Counted from the first letter of the stretch, positions 48,232-60,290 are shown. The stretch: 64,000 nt of DNA from Cocos nucifera (GCA_006176705.1 QRFJ01000057.1:1331712-1395711), one strand, 5' to 3'. Notes: a model not told the origin generated them from the letters alone. A program made the numbers and translations.

Positions 48232-50513
48232 TGTTAGATATATGTGCCCTAGAAGCCAGAATTGGCTGACACTTGTAATACACTTCTAGGGGCAAAATTA
48301 TAATTTTGACTAAAATTAATAAATGGGTTATTTTCTATCACATATGTGTATTTAGTGTCTGTGATACATCCTTTGAGTTAATGGTAATGATAATTCATAT
48401 TTTCAAGAGTTGAAAATTTAAGACATGAATAATCATTATTAACTCATAAATTGCTCCGACCATAGGATCATCATGAGGATGGTGATTGATCCGGAAGGTT
48501 GGTGTACAATCGCTTCTCTTTAGTAGATGAGTCTTGAGTCTACGGTGTGGAGACACCGGAGCGAGAGTACAGGTACTCGTTAGAGAATGAGGGCACTGAG
48601 CGTGACCACCTCGAGTAGTCATTAGGGAGTCTACCTTCTCGTCAATGACTGACTCGATGCTGCAGTAGTGTGTCTGGTTCTTTGACCTGAGGTGCATCGG
48701 CAGTTCACCTTGAGGGTGTTATAGTTTGACTACACCATTACTCGGATCTCCTAGCCATATGGAACCCTGAGGTGTATGTTGGCTATAGCATGTTCATTGT
48801 AGGAACTGGATTGGCATCAAGATGGAATCTATCTACCTCGGTGGTAGAGGAGCAGCCCTATGATGATCATGAGAATCAAGTCCAGAAGCCCATGGCCATG
48901 GCAGAGTGAAATAATAGAAAGAGTTTCTATTTAGATTTTCACATTGGACTCGAATCGAATGATTACATCATATGACAGAGACTAGGGTTTGACGAGTTTC
49001 ACCTTAACCCTAATCTGATCGGGGCTCAAGATAGAAGAACTTAATCACACAGGTAGCTGCACCAAGAGGTTCGCATTCAGCTCTGATGGGTTGCCACCAT
49101 ATACTGCTAGGTGTCACTGGTGGATTTTGGGAGCAATTAGAATGATTTAGATGATCGATCATTCTAGCTGTTCGAATCAGAAGAGTTCTGATCCATCGAA
49201 AGGAGTTTCGATGATGTCGATGATAGAGATCATGACATATCCCATTACCATACAGAACTGAACCTAACTGGGTCACACAAACAAGGGTTTGAATCTGGTG
49301 ATCATCAATTGAACTGATCCAGTTCAATTGATCTGAATGAGATTCAATTAGGTTCAAGGAAATCGTGCTAGCACTCGATTGAACCTAACGTTCTTCTTTT
49401 ACTATCATAAATAAGTTGTCCTGACTGAGCCAAAGGAGTTTGTGCTCAATCAGAGGCCTTCATATGGTCTGACTGGAGGTTGTCCAAGTCAGAAAAGGTT
49501 GTCTTATTTTGTAAGACATTACCTGCCATTTTTGGTCACCTGCCATTTCTTGTTCTTTGACTTTGGTCAAAAGTCTACCTTTGACTGGTCAAACGTTGAC
49601 CATTGACACTTTGACTTTTGACCACATGTCATGCACCTATTGGAGAGCTGGTGGGGGCCTGTCCCCCTGCCAGAACCTGGCAAGGAGAAGGGCGCACGCC
49701 ACCCTAGGCGTGTGCCCAAGTTGGAGGCGCCTAGGAGTCCTTGTTGGACAAGGACTCCATCTCCTTTTTGGATTCCAATTAGAGTTCTTCTAAGAACCAA
49801 CTTTGACTGGTCTTAGGCGCCCTCTAAGGAGGAATCCAGGGGACTCTATTCCCACCAATCAGATTTAGATCTGATTTCACAAAGGATTGTGATTGGTTGG
49901 GAAGAAGAGGAGTTGGATCACAGCTAGTCTATAAATAAGACCCTGTACCCAACTCAGATTGACATGAGATTGAAGCTAAGAGTTTCCATATGCCCCAAGG
50001 CTGCCTCTCCCCTCCTTCTCCATGCCAAACCACCTTCTCCCCTTGCTCTCCACGTCCAAAAGGAGTTTTGGATTTTTGTTGGTGCGATTCAAGCAAGAGA
50101 AAGGCGATCAAAAGCAAGAAGGCTGCACTGCTGCAAAGGACGACTGCTGATCTTCAAAAGAGTTTTGAAGATCCTCCAGATCAGATCCAGATCTAATTTT
50201 TGGAGATGTGATAGAGAAGAAGAGGATCTCCAGATCCAGTCCGAGTGGATACCGGTAGAGGCCAGGCGCTTGCATGGCTAGATCCAGAACCTTCCGCTGC
50301 ATACAGGATCATCAACAGGGTAATAGGATTACCCAAATCAGGTAAATTAAATTTGATTTAATTTATCTTTATTTATTTTATTTATTAAAATAATATTAAT
50401 TAGATCTGAAACATTCCAAATCTGATACAGATCAAAAAAAAAATTTTGAAATATATCTCTTGATCTGATCAGATCTGAACGAATCTGGACCGAGAAATCA
50501 GAATTTTCCTTCA
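48232..50513 (+). repeat. Copia 3' LTR
   Basis: 2282 bp, with TATAAATA at 49932-49939. The purine tract AAGTGGGAGAT abuts its TG start. Confidence 0.95.
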
Positions 50514-51339
50514 AAGATCACCGAGACCAAGGTACACGACTTCGTCTGCAAGTCACTAGTCTACCGATTCGACCCACCCCGAACCCTTATAACCGACAAT
50601 GGATGGCAGTTCGCTGGGGCAAGGTTCGCTAAATTCTGCGAAGGGCTGAACATCTTCCACCGCTTCACATCGGTGGCTCACCCGCAGGCCAATGGAGAGG
50701 CTGAGGTGACCAATCGGATCCTGCTGCAAGGCATCAGGACAAGGCTCGACAGGGCTAAGGGGGCTTGGATGGACGAACTCTACCACGTCCTCTGGGCATA
50801 TCGAACTACTCAAAGGATGCCGACCGAAGAGACACCCTTCGTCTTGGCCTTCGACACGAAGGCAGTTATCCCAATTGAACTTCGGCTTCCGTCTGCACGA
50901 GTCACGGGCTTTGACGAGCAGCTCAACCCTCAGGACCTCAGAGTTAACCTCAACTTGCTGAAAGAAAAAGGAAGGAGGCCCATATCCGAATGGCAGCCTA
51001 CAGATGGAAGGTGGCCCAGTACTACAACTCCAGATTTAGGGATAAGACGTTCAGAGTGGGGGACCTAGTGCTTCGGCGAGCCACCATCTCCCAGCCTTAG
51101 AGTCAAGAGAAGCTCGTCCTAAATTGGAAAGGTCCGTACGAAGTGGTGGAGGTCATCCGACTGGGGACCTATCGCTTGAAGGAGCTTGAAGGAATAGTGC
51201 TTCCCCGACCTTGGAACTCAGAAAATCTGAGGGTGTATTATCAGTAGACTTCCTTCAATAAAACTTTTTCGCTCAGCATTATTATTTTCTGGTGCAAGGA
51301 TTACATGGCGATAGGAAAGGAGCGGGTGAAAGTGGCCCA

Positions 51340-52100
51340 TTAGGAATAGGAGAAGAACCTCATCCTAACGCGAGCAAAGTCGAAGGCCTCGTTCACCTTA
51401 GACAAGATGGGGGAAGAAGCATGGACGACGGTCCGTATGTACCCCCACAGCCCGTTAGAAATAGGAGGAGAACCTCATCCTAACACGAGCAAAGTCGAAG
51501 GCCTCGTTCACCTTAGATGAGATGGGAGGAGAAGCACGGACGACGGTCCGCATGTGCCCCCACAGTCCATTAGGAATAGGAGGAGAACCTCATTCTAATA
51601 CGAGCAAAGTTGAAGGCCTCGTTCACCTTAGACGAGATGGAGGAAGAAGCACGGACGATGGTCCGCATGTGTCCCTACAACCCGTTAGGAATGGAAGGAG
51701 AACCTCATCCTAATGCGAGCAAAGTCGAAGGCCTCGTTTACCTTAGACGAGATGGGGAAGAGCACGGACGATGGTCCGAATGTGCCCCCACAGTCCGTTA
51801 GGAATAGGAGGAGAACCTCATCCTGATGCGAGCAAAGTCGAAGACCTCGTTCACCTTAGACGAGATGGAGGAAGATGGATGATGGTCCGAATGTGCCCCC
51901 ATAGCCCGTTAGGAATAGGAAGAGAACCTCGTCCTGATGCGAGCAAAGTCGAAGGTTTCGTTCACTTTAGACGAGATGGGGGAAGATGGATGACGGTCTG
52001 AATGTGCCCCCACAATCCGTTAGGAATAGGAGGAGAACCTCATCCTGACGCGAGCAAAGTCCCGTTAGGAACAGGAGGAGAACCTCATCCTAATGCGAGA
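51340..52100. repeat. Tat2 tandem array A (111-115 bp units)
   Basis: Six full units and a partial one begin at about 51340, 51455, 51570, 51685, 51798, 51909 and 52020. Each contains TTAGGAATAGGAGGAGAACCTC, GCGAGCAAAGTCGAAGGCC and GACGGTCCGCATGTGCCCCCA-type sequence. Unit length drifts from 115 to 111 bp. The short frames here are by-products. Confidence 0.93.
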
Positions 52101-52139
52101 AAAATTCAAGTTCGAGCTCTGAAGTCTACAGAAAATAGG

Positions 52140-52520
52140 ATCTCCATCAACCTCGGCCAAAGATAAGATCTCTTCCGAAGCGACCGAGATAACCTCGGCT
52201 AAAGGTAAGGTCTGCGACAACCTCAGCCAGAGCACCCATGACAACCTTGGCTAGAGCGACCGAGAAACCTCGGCTAGAGATAAGCTCCGCGACAACCTCG
52301 ACCAGAGTGCTCGAGAAATCTCGGCTAGAGATAATGTCCGTGACAACCTCGGCCAGGGTGCCCAAGATAACCTCGGCCAAAGATAAAATCTCTCCCGAGC
52401 ATCCGTGCCAACCTCGACCAAAAATAAGATCGGAGACAACCTTGGCTGCAGATCAGATCTCTTTCAAGCATCTGCATCAACCTCGACAGGAGATGAGATC
52501 TCCCCCAGGCTTTAATTTCA
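52140..52520. repeat. Tat2 tandem array B (about 43-bp GATAAGATC units)
   Basis: Roughly eight diverged units of the type ACCTCGGCCAGAGATAAG with a following CTCCCGAG or CCCGAGA variant. The unit core is the same as in the long array of the short Tat-type element at 58560-60290, linking the two elements as one family. Confidence 0.88.
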
Positions 52521-52657
52521 GCACCGACTTCGTCTGGAAATGAGATCTCCCTCTGAGCTTCGACCTGAACCAGCACGGAGTCCGAAAGAGAACTTCGACA
52601 GTCGCCTTTTCTGCACTCCCTTCCTTCGAGTTTCGAACTCGGAAGTGGGAAAACTAT

Positions 52658-53468
52658 TGTTGGAGATAAACTCCGCTCCTACCGAGGTCCAGTTCAATGC
52701 TCTACCTAATGCAACCAGTAGTCGCGGAAGAGCTTTAATGGACGGGTCTGGACCGAATCCCTTCAGCCGATCGAACTTCCCAGCGATCGAGCTCCTTCGG
52801 ACTCCCAACGTCTGGACTGAACCCCCAACGGTCGAGCTCCTTCGAACCCGTTCAGCCAGTCGAACTGCTTAGTGGTCGGGCTCCTTGGATTCACAAGAGT
52901 TGAACTCCTTCCGAGCCCCCCTTCGGCCGAACTCCTCTTGAAGTCCGAACTTCTTTGAAATTGGTATATGCCCGAGTCCACCAGCCAACGCCTGCTTCCT
53001 CGAGCTACGGCTGTCGGACCTCGATGGTATGACCACCATTACCAGTCTGACGATGCCACTCTCTCCATAACCAGCTCCATGCGGCCCATGACCTATCAGT
53101 ATGGCTGTCACTATCTATCTGACGACGCCTTCCTCTCCGTACCGAACTCCATGCGATCCCAACGACTCTCTACCAGGCGGTATGGCCGTCACCATCGATT
53201 AAGCTCTGCCTATAAAGAACCCTCTAGATATGCTAACTCTAACCTTTAATCTCTGATCTCTAAGCTCTCATCTTCTTCTCTAAGCTCAGCAGAACTTATT
53301 TTCGAGCACTCCATTCCTATTGGCCAGAGCTGACTTGATCGTCGGAGGATCCTACCGGATCCACCCCCTACCGACTCCAGACGAAATTTTATTTTGCAGG
53401 TCCCCGATGGCGACCTCATTGGCCTCCACTCCAATGGATTCCGACGATGATCAATTTCTGCGTCAATA
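52658..53468 (+). repeat. Tat2 3' LTR
   Basis: 811 bp, preceded by purine-rich GGAAGTGGGAAAACTAT. A TATA element (TATAAAGA) lies at 53211-53218; the 5' LTR has TATATCAA there. The end reads CGTCAATA where the 5' LTR has CACCAACA. Confidence 0.94.
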
Positions 53469-54596
53469 ATATCATTATTATATGTTATAATTTTGAAAGA
53501 GAAGGTTTCTTAAAAATTGCATGGCCATTTCTTAAAATTGCATGATATTTAAAAAAAAAATTATATCTAACCATCGATACATGAAATTTTGAATGAAAAT
53601 TACTTTCATTGCTCTTTGAAATATATGAAAACTGAGTTGATACTATAATAAAAATAAATATTTTATTTTTATTTATTTATGAAAAGTAGCTAAAACAAAA
53701 GCATGAGAAAAACTCTCTAGTTAGACTATGATTTGGGTCTAGCCAACGGGACTGATCGTTGGTTACACGTCAGAAACAAGTTTTACTTGGACCTAGCCAG
53801 TCGGGGCTAATCGCTGATAGAGTTAGTCCTTATGGGCCTAGCTAGTGGGACTGATCACTGGTAGCACGTTGATGGTTCGAATATTTTTTATTTAGGACTA
53901 ATCTCTTTGCCTTGTCATGGAGTGAATCATGACCGTATGAACTAGAGCTAGTTCCCTTATGGGCCTAACCAGCGGGGCTGATCACTGGTAGCACACCAAC
54001 GATTTAGGTGTTCTTCGTTCAGGGGCTAGTTTCTCTTGGATCTTGTCACGGAGCTAATCATAGCCGTAATCATCGAGGACTGAGAAAGAAATTTTTTTCT
54101 AATGGAAATGACAAGATTTTAAATTAAAGATATCTTGATATATATATTATTACTTACTTATTATATTTTAAAAAAAATATTTATGTTTGATTCTTCAGAG
54201 ATGATTGATAAACTTACTGAGTCAATAAAGCTCATATTTTTTTTTCTATTTATTTTTTAGATCCAGAAGATCTTGCTGGGCTAAAAATCGATCAATGAGG
54301 AGCTTAGGACTTAGGTAGATTATTTTTAGTTTATTTTTTTTTAAATAAAATTATTTCATAATTATTATTTAAAATTTTTATTTGGTTGGTTAACATTGTT
54401 GAAGACATTATTATTAGTTTTATTTTTATTTAATATCAGAAAAATTACTTTTTACCACTGCCTGAGTTGAATTATGATAATCAATTATTTAGTGAAAAGC
54501 AGGCCTTGCATATTCGAGGGAATTAAACCCCAAGAGTGTACGGCCATCTGTCAAATGCCCGGCTTAAGTTATCGGGTTGGAGCGTGACATATTTTA

Positions 54597-54612
54597 TGGT
54601 ATCAGAGCTAGG
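54597..54612 (+). promoter_or_regulatory. Tekay primer-binding site
   Basis: TGGTATCAGAGCTAGG starts seven bases after the LTR end. It is the initiator-Met tRNA type used by most chromoviruses. Confidence 0.85.
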
Positions 54613-54738
54613 CTTATAAGATCCAATAAAATAAAACAAGTTAAATAGTGAGAGTGGGGGTAGAAATTAAGAAATATTTGAATGATTATGAATATTAATA
54701 GTCAAAAAATATATTAAAAATTTATTTTTTCTTTTTAG

Positions 54739-55880
54739 ATCATGATGGCTCGTAACCATCCTGGATGGTTGTCTGACTCTATGGAGGACTCTCATACGGC
54801 TAGTGTGTGTCGCACTTATTGGGATGGTTATACCTCTCAAGCCCCCAGTGCCTACCGAACCGATAGTGTCTCTCATGCAGTTGGAGCTTCTCAAGCTCGT
54901 GCCACTTCTCGAGCTATCAGGGTATCTAGATCTACTCGTCATACATTAGCAGAATAGGACGAGAGCCAAAATGCAAATGCTTTCCATCAGCTGAATAATG
55001 CCCAAAATAATAATTATAAGAAAACCAATACTGAAGGTCCAATGACAGTCCTTATACAAGCATTAACTGGATTGGTGCAGCAAATGGAATGATAAGAAAA
55101 TAGAGGAGGCCAGTCGTCAAGGTCGGAACGAGAAATAGCAAAATTTAAGAGACTGACACCACCAACTTTTAAAGGCTCTACGGATCCCATTGAATCATTA
55201 AAATGGCTTAAAGAGATAGAAAAAGCCTTCACCAATATGGAATGCACTGATCAAGAAAAGGTTCATTTCGCTGTTTATCAGCTATAGGGAGAAGCATTTG
55301 AATGGTAGGAAGCCATCAAGAGACAATGAGAGACTGATGGGCCAATCACTTGGAACATTTTTTGTCAGGACTTTATGGATATGTACTTCCCAGAGAGCCT
55401 CAGATTTGAGAAAGAAAGTGAGTTTATCAGGTTGATACAGAAAAATATGACCGTGACCCAGTATGAGGCTAAATTTATTAAACTATCCTGCTTTGCTCCA
55501 GATCTTATGGCAACTAACAATATCAAGGCTCAGAGATTTGAAAAAGGGTTGAAGCCCAAAATTCGTGCGGGAGTGAGACTGATGCAGTTGGCCACATATC
55601 GAGAGATTGTCAATTTAGCAAAAATTATGGAGCAAAAAAATAATAATATTCAACAGAAAGGGGAGCGACAACAGAAGAAGAGATCAAAACCTAGCGGAAA
55701 TCCTGACAAACAACCCAAGCACCTAGAAACTCAGCAAAAGAGTGACCAGTCAAAGAAAGAACCTCGATGTAGCCGATGTGGAGGCATCCATCTGGAATAG
55801 AATTGTTGCTGATTTTCTGGAGCCTATTTTAATTATGGCCAGCAGGGCCACAAAGCGATGAACTATCCTCGATCATAAAA
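54739..55880 (+). pseudogene. Tekay gag
   Basis: An N-terminal Arg/Ser-rich frame from 54742 is closed by TAG at 54955. The capsid domain follows with LTPPTFKGSTDPIESLKWL, IEKAFTNMECTDQEKVHFA, DFMDMYFPESLR, FIRLIQKNMTVTQYEAKF and LKPKIRAGVRLMQLATYRE. The nucleocapsid knuckle CSRCGGIHLE-stop-NC lies at 55768-55806 and has lost one residue to a TAG. Several stops (TAG, TGA) sit where Trp or Gln is expected, including within the EAFEW-stop segment. Confidence 0.87.
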
Positions 55881-56139
55881 CTCTAGATATCGGCAGCCTT
55901 TTCAGAGTACACCTAGACCATCTATATTTGAAGCACCGACCACTTATCAGGATCAACCCTCAGGATAAGGAGGACCACTAAAACCAAAGGCCCAGGCTCG
56001 TGCTTATGCTATGACTCAGCAGGATGTAGAGACATCAAATGCTGTAGTAGTAGGTACCCCAAAAACCTCTTATAACTTTATTTAAAATTAAGGTTATACA
56101 ATCTTTTATGCATAATCATAATAGTAAAAAAAAAATTAA

Positions 56140-56639
56140 AATTCATAGGTATTATCAAAGTTGAGACTATACCTACTTGTGTTTTATTTGATCCCGGGGC
56201 TACTCATTCATTTGTTTCAATCGAATTTACTAAAAAGATTAGTCTTAGGCTTGTTCTCTTGGAAGATGAGATGTGCGTATCTACTCCGAGTGGGAGTATC
56301 ATCATGGTAGATATATTTTTTTCCTCTTGTATTGTGAGCATTGGAGATCATGATCTTGCATCTGATCTGATGGTTCTAGAGATGAGGGATTTTGATGTAA
56401 TCCTAGGGATGGATTGGCTTGCTTTAGATCATGCCACAGTGGACTGCTTCAGGAAGAGAGTGACCATTCAGATTCTAGGATAGGCACCACTCAATTTTTC
56501 TGGCAAAGGAATGAATGCCCCTATAAAAATTATATTAGTCATGCAGGCTTGCAAAATATTAAGAAAGGATTGTATGGGATATTTGGTCAGTATTATAGAT
56601 ACTCAACAGGAGGAGATCAAGATAGAAAATATATCTATA
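56140..56639 (+). pseudogene. Tekay aspartic protease
   Basis: The active-site block reads LFDPGATHSF (Asp at 56190), a D-P-G version of D-S-G, followed by MVDIFFSSCIVSIGDHDLAS and the second motif FDVILGMDWLALDHATVDC. A TAG breaks the frame after QILG at about 56,481. The frame otherwise continues to the GTAAG duplication, where the short Tat-type element is inserted. Confidence 0.85.
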
Positions 56640-56644
56640 GTAAG

Positions 56645-57561
56645 TGTTGGGGATAAACCCCGCTCTTGTCGAAGTCCAGTTTGATGCGTAGTTTAATGCA
56701 GTCAGTAGCTACGGAAGAGCTTCAGTAGATGGATCTCAATTGAACTCCTTCATCTGATCAAACTCTTTAGCAGCCAAGCTTTAGTCGAACTCCCACGAGA
56801 GCCAAACTTTCTTCATGCTCTTTCAGTCAGACGCCTGTGGGAGCTAAACTCCCTCCAAGCTTCCCCTTCGATCGGACTTCTTCAGGAGCCGGACTCCTCC
56901 CAGACATCTTCTTCGGTCGTTCGAACTCCTCAGCGATCGAGCTCCTTCCGAACTCTCAGCGATCGAGCCTTAGCTGCACTCCTTCAACCAGATGCCTACA
57001 GGAGTCAAACTCCTTTCGAGCTTCTCCTTCAAGAGTTTGAACTCCTTTAGAATCGATATATGTCGAGGTCTACCAACCAATGTCTGCTTTCTCAGAGCTA
57101 CCATCATTAAATCTGGCCGAACGATCACCATCAATCTGCCACAGGCGATGCCCCCCTCCGTGACTGACTCCACCAGACCTCGAGCAATCCACCACTGTCG
57201 GACAGTATGGCTGTCACTATCGACCTGATGATATCATCCTCTTCGCATCAAATTTGGTGCAGCCTCGAGCGACCCATCATCAGGCAGCTGCAGCTATCAC
57301 CATCAAGCTCCGCCTATAAAAAGGATCCTTCAGATACGCTAACTCTAAGCTCTAAGCTCTCCTCTCCTCCTCTAAACTATATCAAACTCATTCTGGAGCA
57401 CTTCATTTCTATTGGCCAGAGTTGACTTGATCGTCGGAGGATCCTGTCGGAGCCACCCCCCCATCGGCTCCAGATGGGACTTTATTTTGCAGATCTCCAA
57501 TGGCAACCTCATCCACCTCCTCTCCAGCTGGATCCGATGATAACCAAATTCTGCACCAACA
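56645..57561 (+). repeat. Short Tat-type element 5' LTR
   Basis: TGTTGGGGATAAACC to CACCAACA, 917 bp, with TATAAAAA at 57315-57322. The primer-binding site TTGGCGCTAGAAGGAGGG follows at 57564-57581. Confidence 0.93.
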
Positions 57562-57689
57562 GATTGGCGCTAGAAGGAGGGCCCCTCTGCCTCCGAGGTT
57601 TCCTTATTCTTAAAGGAGTGCTCAGCGATGGCCTCTCTCTCCCCTCTCTAGAGATCTTCCTTCTTTCTCTCTAGAGTTCTTTTTCAAAA

Positions 57690-58460
57690 AGAAAATGCCC
57701 CCCAGGAGAGCTTCAACTCGATGATCGACGGCCTCCGTGCCAGGTCCATCTGCTCTCATTTCAGCCCCGACAACTCAGGCTCCACCTGAAGTCATGGTAG
57801 ATGCGGAGCAGTTCAACTTGCTGGTCTAGTAGGTTCGTGGTCTCACCAAGATGATGCAAATCATGCGACAGCTTCCGACGATGACTTTGCCAGCAAACCC
57901 ATCAGGAACCGATCTTAAGGAAGAGTATTTGGCCTAGCATATCAATCGCCCTTAGGAAGGAGAAACAAAGAGTAGAAGTTCTTTCTAGAAGATTTCACAG
58001 GAGGTGGAATAAAGTTTGGCCACATTCATGACCTCCCCAGCGCAACCGAGAATGAACTCCCCCTCGAGCTCGTCATCGAGGAATCTCCGACAAAGGTTTC
58101 ACAGAAGATGGAATGAAGTTCGACCGTGCTTTCGACCTCCCCAGCGCAAGCAAGGCCCAAACTCCTTGAGCTCGTCATCAAGAAAGCTTCGATGGAAGGG
58201 CACAAAGAAGTCCTCCCCTCAGAAGCTAGAACCACTATTGAGGGAGGAACGGTAAGGAGATCAGTCGCCTCTCGGCATCATAGACGGGGCTTGGTACTTC
58301 GGTGGGCTGTCATCTTCCAACGACAAAGCCAAGAGAAGCTTGCTCCAAATTGAGAAGGCCAGCATGAGATAGAGAAAATCGTCCAGCTCGAGACTTATTG
58401 CTCGAGAAAATTCGGAGGAATAATGCCCCCACGATCCTGAAATGGGAATATACTGTCAGT
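57690..58460 (+). pseudogene. Gag start and integrase end relics in the short element
   Basis: ATG near 57694 begins a Tat2-like gag N-terminus (Pro/Arg start, then VDAEQFNLLV matching VDAERFDLLA) that fades by about 57,950. From about 58,000 a segment of roughly 100 bp with CTCGAGCTCGTCATC is present twice. At about 58,310-58,455 the sequence matches the Tat2 integrase C-terminal end (AAGCTTGCTCCAAATTGAGAAGG against AAGCTCGTCCTAAATTGGAAAGG). No protease, RT or RNase H survives. Confidence 0.8.
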
Positions 58461-58559
58461 AACTTTTTCTTAGTAAAATTCTTTTCTTTCAATAATATTA
58501 TTTCTGGGTGCAAAAACTATGTGATGATAGAAAAAAAATAGTCAATAGTTGCCATATTA

Positions 58560-60290
58560 GAAACAGAAGGAGAACCTCGTCCTAACACGAGCAGGTCAAA
58601 GACCTTTAACCTCAACCGCAGGAGATAAGATCTCCTCCGAGTGCCCGCATCGATCTCGATCGCAGGAGATAAGATCTCTCCCGAGGCAACCTCGATCTGT
58701 AGGAGATAAGATCTCCCCGAGGTCCAGAGAGGATCGAACATCTGGGCGACCTCGACTGTAGGAGATAAGATCTTTCCAAGGCAAACTCGACTGTAGGGGA
58801 TAAGATCTCCTCCGAGCGCCCACATAACCTCGACCCAGGAGAATAAGATCTCTCTTGAGGGTCTGGGCCAATCTTGACTGTAGGAGATAAGATCTCTTCC
58901 GAGGCAAACTCGACTGTAGGAGATAAGATCTCTTCCGAGCGCCCGCATCAACCTCGACCATAGGAGATAAGATCTTCTCCGAGGCAACCTCGATCGTAGG
59001 AGATAAGATCTCCCCTGAGGGTCCGAGCCAACCTCGACTGTAGGAGATAAGATCTTTTCTGAGACAAACTCGACTGCAGGAGATAAGATCTCCTTGAGCG
59101 TCCGCATCAACCTCGACCGTAGAAGATAAGATCTCCCCTAAGACAACCTCGACCGTAGGAGATAAGATCTCCTCTAAGGGTCCGGGCCAACCTCGACTGT
59201 AGGAGATAAGATCTGCTCCAAAGCAAACTCGGCTACAAGGAGATAAGATCTCCCCCGAGCACCCGCATCAACCTCGACTGTAAGAGATAAGATCTTCCCT
59301 AAGGCAACCTCGACTGTAGGAGATAAGATCTCCCCTGAGGGTCCGGGCCAACCACGACCGTAGGAGATAATATCTCCTCCGAGGAATCTCGGCTGTAGAA
59401 GATAAGATCTCCTCCAAGCGTCTGCATCAACCTCGATCATAAGAGATAAGATCTTCCCTGAGGGTTCAGGCCGACCTCGACTGTAGGAGATAAGATCTCC
59501 TCCGAGGTAAATTCGACTGCAAAAGATAAGATCTCCCCCGAGCGTCCGCATCGATCTCGATTGTAAGAGATAAGATCTCTCCTAAGGGTCTGGGCCGACC
59601 TCGGCTGCAGGAGATAAGGTCTCTTCCGAGGCAAACTCAGCTGCAGGAGATAAGATCTCCCCCGAGCATCCAGGCCAATCTCGATAGTAGGAGATAAGAT
59701 GTTTTCCGAGGCAACCTCGGTGCCAGGAGATAAGATCTCCACCGAGTGCCCACATCAACCTCGACCATAGGAGATAAGATCTCCCCTGCATCAACCTCGG
59801 CCAGAGATAAGATCTCTCCCGAGCGACCGCGACAACCTCATCCAGAGATAAGATCTCTCCCGAGCGATCGGAACAACCTCAGCTAGACATAAGATCTCTT
59901 CCGAGTGACCGCGCCAATCTCGGCTAGAGATAAGATCTCTTCTGAGTGATCGAACCAACCTCGGCCAGAGATAAGATCTCTTTCGAGCGACCGTGACAAC
60001 CTCGACCAGAGATAAGATCTCTCCTGAGCGACCCGATAATCTCGACTAGAGATAAGATCTCTCCCTAGCGACCGAGATAACTTCGACCAGAGATAAGATT
60101 GGAGACAACCTCACCCTGAGATAAGATCTCTCCCGAGCGACCGTGTCAACCTCGACCAAAGATCAAATCTCTCTCGAGCGCCCGTATGAACCACGGCTGT
60201 AGAAGAGGAGATCTCCTCTGAGTCAGCCTCGACTGTTGGACACAATATCGTCCCCCCTCCGAGGAGCTCAACCTCCGACCTCGACCATAG
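58560..60290. repeat. Long GATAAGATCT tandem array of the short element
   Basis: About 1.7 kb of diverged units of 37-58 bp with core GGAGATAAGATCTCC and phrases ACCTCGACTGTA and GAGCGCCCGCATC. From about 59,790 a second subtype (CCAGAGATAAGATCTCTCCCGAGCGACCG, about 43 bp) takes over, matching Tat2 array B. The cores carry the palindrome AGATCT. Long minus-strand frames with repeating GRSYLL-type peptides are by-products. Confidence 0.93.

Larger units (their letters stand above)
40757..50513 (+). mobile_element. Ty1-copia retrotransposon with 2.2-kb LTRs, internally deleted
   Basis: LTRs TGTTAGATATATG...CCTTCA lie at 40757-42992 and 48232-50513. The duplication AAGAT is at 40752-40756 and 50514-50518, inside the Tat2 integrase. 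A primer-binding site TGGTATCAGAGCC and polypurine AAGTGGGAGAT are present. The coding order gag, integrase, RT, RNase H identifies copia. Protease is missing between the gag knuckle and the pre-integrase domain, and the middle of RNase H is missing. The two LTRs differ by only a few bases per hundred where compared, making this the youngest insertion readable here. Confidence 0.96.
40126..51247 (+). pseudogene. Tat2 integrase, interrupted by copia
   Basis: Part 1 (40126-40756) has the zinc-binding region (VHEGLCGSHAGAR, RCDRCQKNA) and catalytic Asp 1 in WRMDILGPF, up to VEAEPLAKI. Part 2 (50519-51247) resumes exactly after the AAGAT duplication with Asp 2 in LITDNGWQF and the Glu in NGEAEVTNRILLQG. 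The C-terminal part shifts frame near 50,990 and ends at TAG 51245-51247 after LRVYYQ. All three catalytic acids survive in the sequence, but the gene is split by 9.76 kb of copia DNA. Confidence 0.92.
34980..53468 (+). mobile_element. Tat2: Ty3-gypsy Tat-lineage element with nested copia
   Basis: LTRs lie at 34980-35792 and 52658-53468, with the target duplication ATATC at 34975-34979 and 53469-53473. The internal coding sequence is strikingly GC-rich compared with its surroundings and has long frames for gag, protease, RT, RNase H, second RNase H and integrase, split by about six frameshifts. Integrase is interrupted by the copia element 40757-50513. Two tandem arrays sit between integrase and the 3' LTR. 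It lacks the antisense gene found in Tat1. Confidence 0.95.
33865..54589 (+). repeat. Tekay 5' LTR, split by Tat2
   Basis: The left part is 33865-34979 and the right part 53469-54589 (about 2.2 kb after removing Tat2 and one target repeat). It starts TGTGAGAACC and ends GCGTGACA. The left part carries a purine-rich GAAAGA tract (about 34,430-34,580). The right part carries the AACTCTCTAGTTAGAC and GGGACTGATC repeats shared with the solo LTR at 31615. Confidence 0.85.

Noticed and set aside
49557..50302. Short frames in the copia LTR seen in both LTR copies
   Set aside because: Present simply because the LTRs are near-identical; no start context, domain or codon pattern supports a protein.
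58517..59794. Minus-strand frames with repeated RSYLL-type peptides
   Set aside because: Products of the GATAAGATCT tandem array, with no start context, domain or conservation.
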